A DNA stretch of 64,000 nt, from the NCBI RefSeq assembly GCF_003289945.1, contig NZ_QMBP01000004.1, positions 248,001-312,000 on the forward strand. The letters run 5' to 3'. Position 1 is the stretch's first letter, and the number at the start of each line of letters is the position of its first letter. This DNA is from Mesorhizobium hawassense (lineage in GTDB: Bacteria > Pseudomonadota > Alphaproteobacteria > Rhizobiales > Rhizobiaceae). Below the pieces are notes generated by a model that did not search any database, had not been told where the DNA came from, and saw only the letters and a program-made list of their open reading frames with translations. Positions 62,051 to 64,000 of this stretch are shown one piece after another. A program made the translations under genes and the position numbers.

Positions 62051-63436
62051 TCAGGTCGCCTTGATCAGCGCCCGGCCGATCTTGCGCCATCGGGCGTTTT
62101 CGCGAACCAGTTTCAGGTCGTCGGTCGTCTCGGCAAATGTCCGCGAACGATATTGCCGGAGCAGATGCGGGAAGAGCGCCCCTTCCGGCAGGCCGGCGAG
62201 TTGCTCGCGGACCGAGATCCTTTCATCGATGACCCGCATGCCCCAGGCATTTTCCCGAACCTGCAACTCCGCGGCCAGATCGCGCTCTTCCGGCTCGTTT
62301 TCGTCCAGCGCAGCCAGCAGGATCGAGTGGAAAATCGCTACATAGCCAATCTGTCTCAGGCCGCCCACGACCCGCACACGCGGCAATATGGCGAGAACGA
62401 GGAACATCAGGAACAAGTTCGGCAGCAGCACGCCGTCGAGCAGCGCCCGCCTGAGATGCAGCCGCTCGAACGGGATAGAGAGGCCGTGCGGCCTGTCGGG
62501 CTCGATCAGGTGCCCGTCCTCGAGGACGAGCTTGCGCACGCGCTCCTCGCGGATACCCCAGAAATAGGCCGTGGAATTGGGCAGGAATCTGCCAAACGGG
62601 CCCGATGCGGCCTCTTGCAAGGCACGTTCGAGACGCTGGCGCCTTGCGGGCTCGATGAGCAGCCTGGAAAGAAGGCTGCCGTCATGTTCCAGATGCCGGG
62701 CCATGGCAGCCGCGGCAAGCCGGTCGTCGATGAAAACCGGCAGGGCCATGCCGGAACAATCCCATTTGGCGACCAGATCCTCGTTGAGGGCTGTCAGCGC
62801 GTCGGCGGCGGTTCCAAACACCTTGTCATGGCTGGCAAGCAGTGTGCCCAGCCAGCGGCTGGCATCCGTTTCGTCGCCCACCGCTTCGAGCGCGCGCTTG
62901 TTGAGGGAGACAGGACCGGCCACGCAGGCACTTTTGCGGCACAGTTTGTGGCGCCCCATGCCAAACAGGTTGACCTTGTCGTCGCCGACATCGAGCCATC
63001 CCGGCCCCTCCCGGCCAATTGTCTCCATGGTCATAGTCGTTCCCACGAAGCCGAAGAAGGCCGACAGCCCGTTTTCGACCGCGCCGAGCCAGGCAAGCAG
63101 GACGGCATCGAAGGTGATCCGGTCCATCAGAAGCAGGCAATGCAGGCCGGACTGAATCACCGGCCTGTGCTCGAATTCGTCGAGGGCCTTGCCGATCGCG
63201 TCAGGCTGCATGATCACGCCGAGGCGCTGATGCAGGACTTCGCGCAGGATCGAGCGGGCAGCGATCGCCGGGCCGGATGCAGGCCTTGCCACCGGCCGCC
63301 ACAGATGACGGGCGTAATCGGAAACCGGTGCATCCCAGTTCTGCTCGATGTCACGCACGACTTCCGGGCAGAGCAGCGACAGCACAGCCAGAATTTCCGC
63401 CGGGGGCTTAGGGGCTGGGTCAAATACGGCGGTCAT
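62051..63436 (-). CDS. Hypothetical protein, 461 residues
   Basis: I do not recognise this family. The protein is mostly soluble, with a hydrophobic stretch near residue 340 (DGVLLPNLFLMFLVLAILPR) that could be one membrane or buried helix. Cys residues are few (LLCPEVVRDIE, HKLCRKSACVAG, KWDCSGM). It is convergent with the fusion protein and shares the intergenic repeat. ATG at 63436 is the only sensible start. It may belong to the same surface-glycan locus, by position only. Confidence 0.75.
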   Translation of the reverse strand: MTAVFDPAPKPPAEILAVLSLLCPEVVRDIEQNWDAPVSDYARHLWRPVARPASGPAIAARSILREVLHQRLGVIMQPDAIGKALDEFEHRPVIQSGLHCLLLMDRITFDAVLLAWLGAVENGLSAFFGFVGTTMTMETIGREGPGWLDVGDDKVNLFGMGRHKLCRKSACVAGPVSLNKRALEAVGDETDASRWLGTLLASHDKVFGTAADALTALNEDLVAKWDCSGMALPVFIDDRLAAAAMARHLEHDGSLLSRLLIEPARRQRLERALQEAASGPFGRFLPNSTAYFWGIREERVRKLVLEDGHLIEPDRPHGLSIPFERLHLRRALLDGVLLPNLFLMFLVLAILPRVRVVGGLRQIGYVAIFHSILLAALDENEPEERDLAAELQVRENAWGMRVIDERISVREQLAGLPEGALFPHLLRQYRSRTFAETTDDLKLVRENARWRKIGRALIKAT

Positions 63437-63540
63437 TGGCCTCGTCTAACCGCTTGCGCTGCAAACGCCAAGGGAGACCAGACTTGCTGGATGCGGCCGC
63501 CCCACAACAAAGATCGTCCACTCTATCGAAACAGCGGATA

Positions 63541-64000
63541 TCAGAACCGCAACCGGGCCATGCTCAGCAGATCGTGGTACTGCCCGTCGGTAAAACCGGC
63601 CTTCACATGCCGACCTTCGACCTCGAAGCCGTGGCTCGTGTAGAGACGGACGGCCGGTTCGTTGTCGGCATAGACGGTCAATTCGACCCGCTTCAGCGCG
63701 CGCCAGTTGTCGGCCACATCAAGCAGCGCGCCAAGTATGGCAGAGCCGATGCCCTTGCCGACGAAGGCATCGTCAAGGCCTATATTGATCTCGCCGATAT
63801 GCGAACGGCGCGGCGAACTCTGCGCGACCAGGCTGCCATGGCCGACGACCTTGCCGTCCAGCTCGGCAACGATCCAGGTGGTTTCCTGGCCGGACTTGGC
63901 GATGCGCCGCTCGACCTGCTCCACCATTTCGAAGGGCATCCTGAGCGTGCCCGAGCGGAAGCCTGGCATGTTGAAGATGGCGCAAAGTGCCTCCGCGTCG
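63541..64000 (-). CDS. GNAT family N-acetyltransferase, 5' end outside window
   Basis: The frame is open to the right edge, so the start lies outside. The visible 152 residues carry the GNAT core: WIVAELDGKVVGHGSL, INIGLDDAFVGKGIGSAILG (acetyl-CoA site with the QGxGxA-type motif as KGIGSA), and VYADNEPAVRLYTSHGFEVEG at the end. Typical total length is about 160-175. Substrate unknown. Confidence 0.85.
   Translation of the reverse strand, partial: DAEALCAIFNMPGFRSGTLRMPFEMVEQVERRIAKSGQETTWIVAELDGKVVGHGSLVAQSSPRRSHIGEINIGLDDAFVGKGIGSAILGALLDVADNWRALKRVELTVYADNEPAVRLYTSHGFEVEGRHVKAGFTDGQYHDLLSMARLRF

Noticed and set aside
1..64000. tRNA, rRNA, CRISPR arrays, transposases or integrases
   Set aside because: None seen on either strand. 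There is no direct-repeat spacer pattern and no transposase or integrase motif, so island mobility cannot be argued from enzymes in the window.

Overview
The window is GC-rich, densely packed DNA that looks like a Rhizobiales alphaproteobacterium, most likely Mesorhizobium or a close relative. The signs are a type III secretion system (T3SS) of rhizobial (Rhc/Nol) layout with a separate N-terminal secretin gene, a NodS-like methyltransferase domain, LivKHMGF-type transport genes, and two copies of a Rhizobiales-style palindromic intergenic repeat. The assignment is inferred from gene content; no rRNA, tRNA or core marker lies in the window.

Left part (1-11.7 kb): a four-carbon acid sugar kinase (OtnK type) broken by an in-frame TAG, an SDR dehydrogenase, then a divergent catabolic locus. 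On the minus strand, overlapping genes encode a GntR/FCD repressor, a DUF3830 protein, a TIGR04076-like protein, an aldo/keto reductase, a SnoaL-like protein and an amino-acid-type binding protein. On the plus strand are livG, livF, livH, livM and an FAD-dependent amine/amino acid oxidase. A TGTGATCACA palindrome sits in the shared promoter region.

Monooxygenase island (11.2-24.8 kb): a minus-strand operon for a propane-monooxygenase-type (Prm/Mim) soluble di-iron monooxygenase. It encodes large subunit, reductase, small subunit, coupling protein, amidohydrolase, DUF59 protein, a dedicated GroEL paralogue, a zinc alcohol dehydrogenase, an aquaporin and a DUF1097 membrane protein, and ends at a strong hairpin terminator. 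An AcoR-type sigma-54 activator is convergent to it. Upstream of the first gene are a consensus -24/-12 promoter and two palindromes at about -100 to -140, so the regulatory circuit can be read from the sequence.

T3SS island (24.8-54.6 kb): four unrecognised plus-strand genes, one encoding a WD40-like propeller; a DUF1445 gene in AT-rich sequence; then a minus-strand operon from rhcC1 (36225) through nolB/sctI, sctJ, K, L, N, O, Q, R, S and T (28145). On the plus strand lie a small helical protein (candidate needle), sctD, an unknown gene, a CTG-started TPR protein (candidate SctG) and sctV, then sctU. Between the two operons are an L,D-transpeptidase gene interrupted by TGA, a LysR regulator, a 3215-residue protein with LysM and SH3 domains, a HELSH motif and helical repeats, and an RpiR regulator. 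Notable points: SctU lacks the NPTH autocleavage motif, sctQ has a well-placed internal start, no rhcC2 is present in the window, and a truncated TPR lipoprotein gene lies antisense between sctV and sctU.

Right part (54.6-64 kb): a peroxiredoxin-like protein, a zinc-ribbon/adenylate-cyclase/AAA/TPR signalling protein, a three-domain GT2 - NodS-like methyltransferase - NodB-like deacetylase fusion, the second repeat copy, an unrecognised 461-residue protein, and a GNAT acetyltransferase cut by the window edge.
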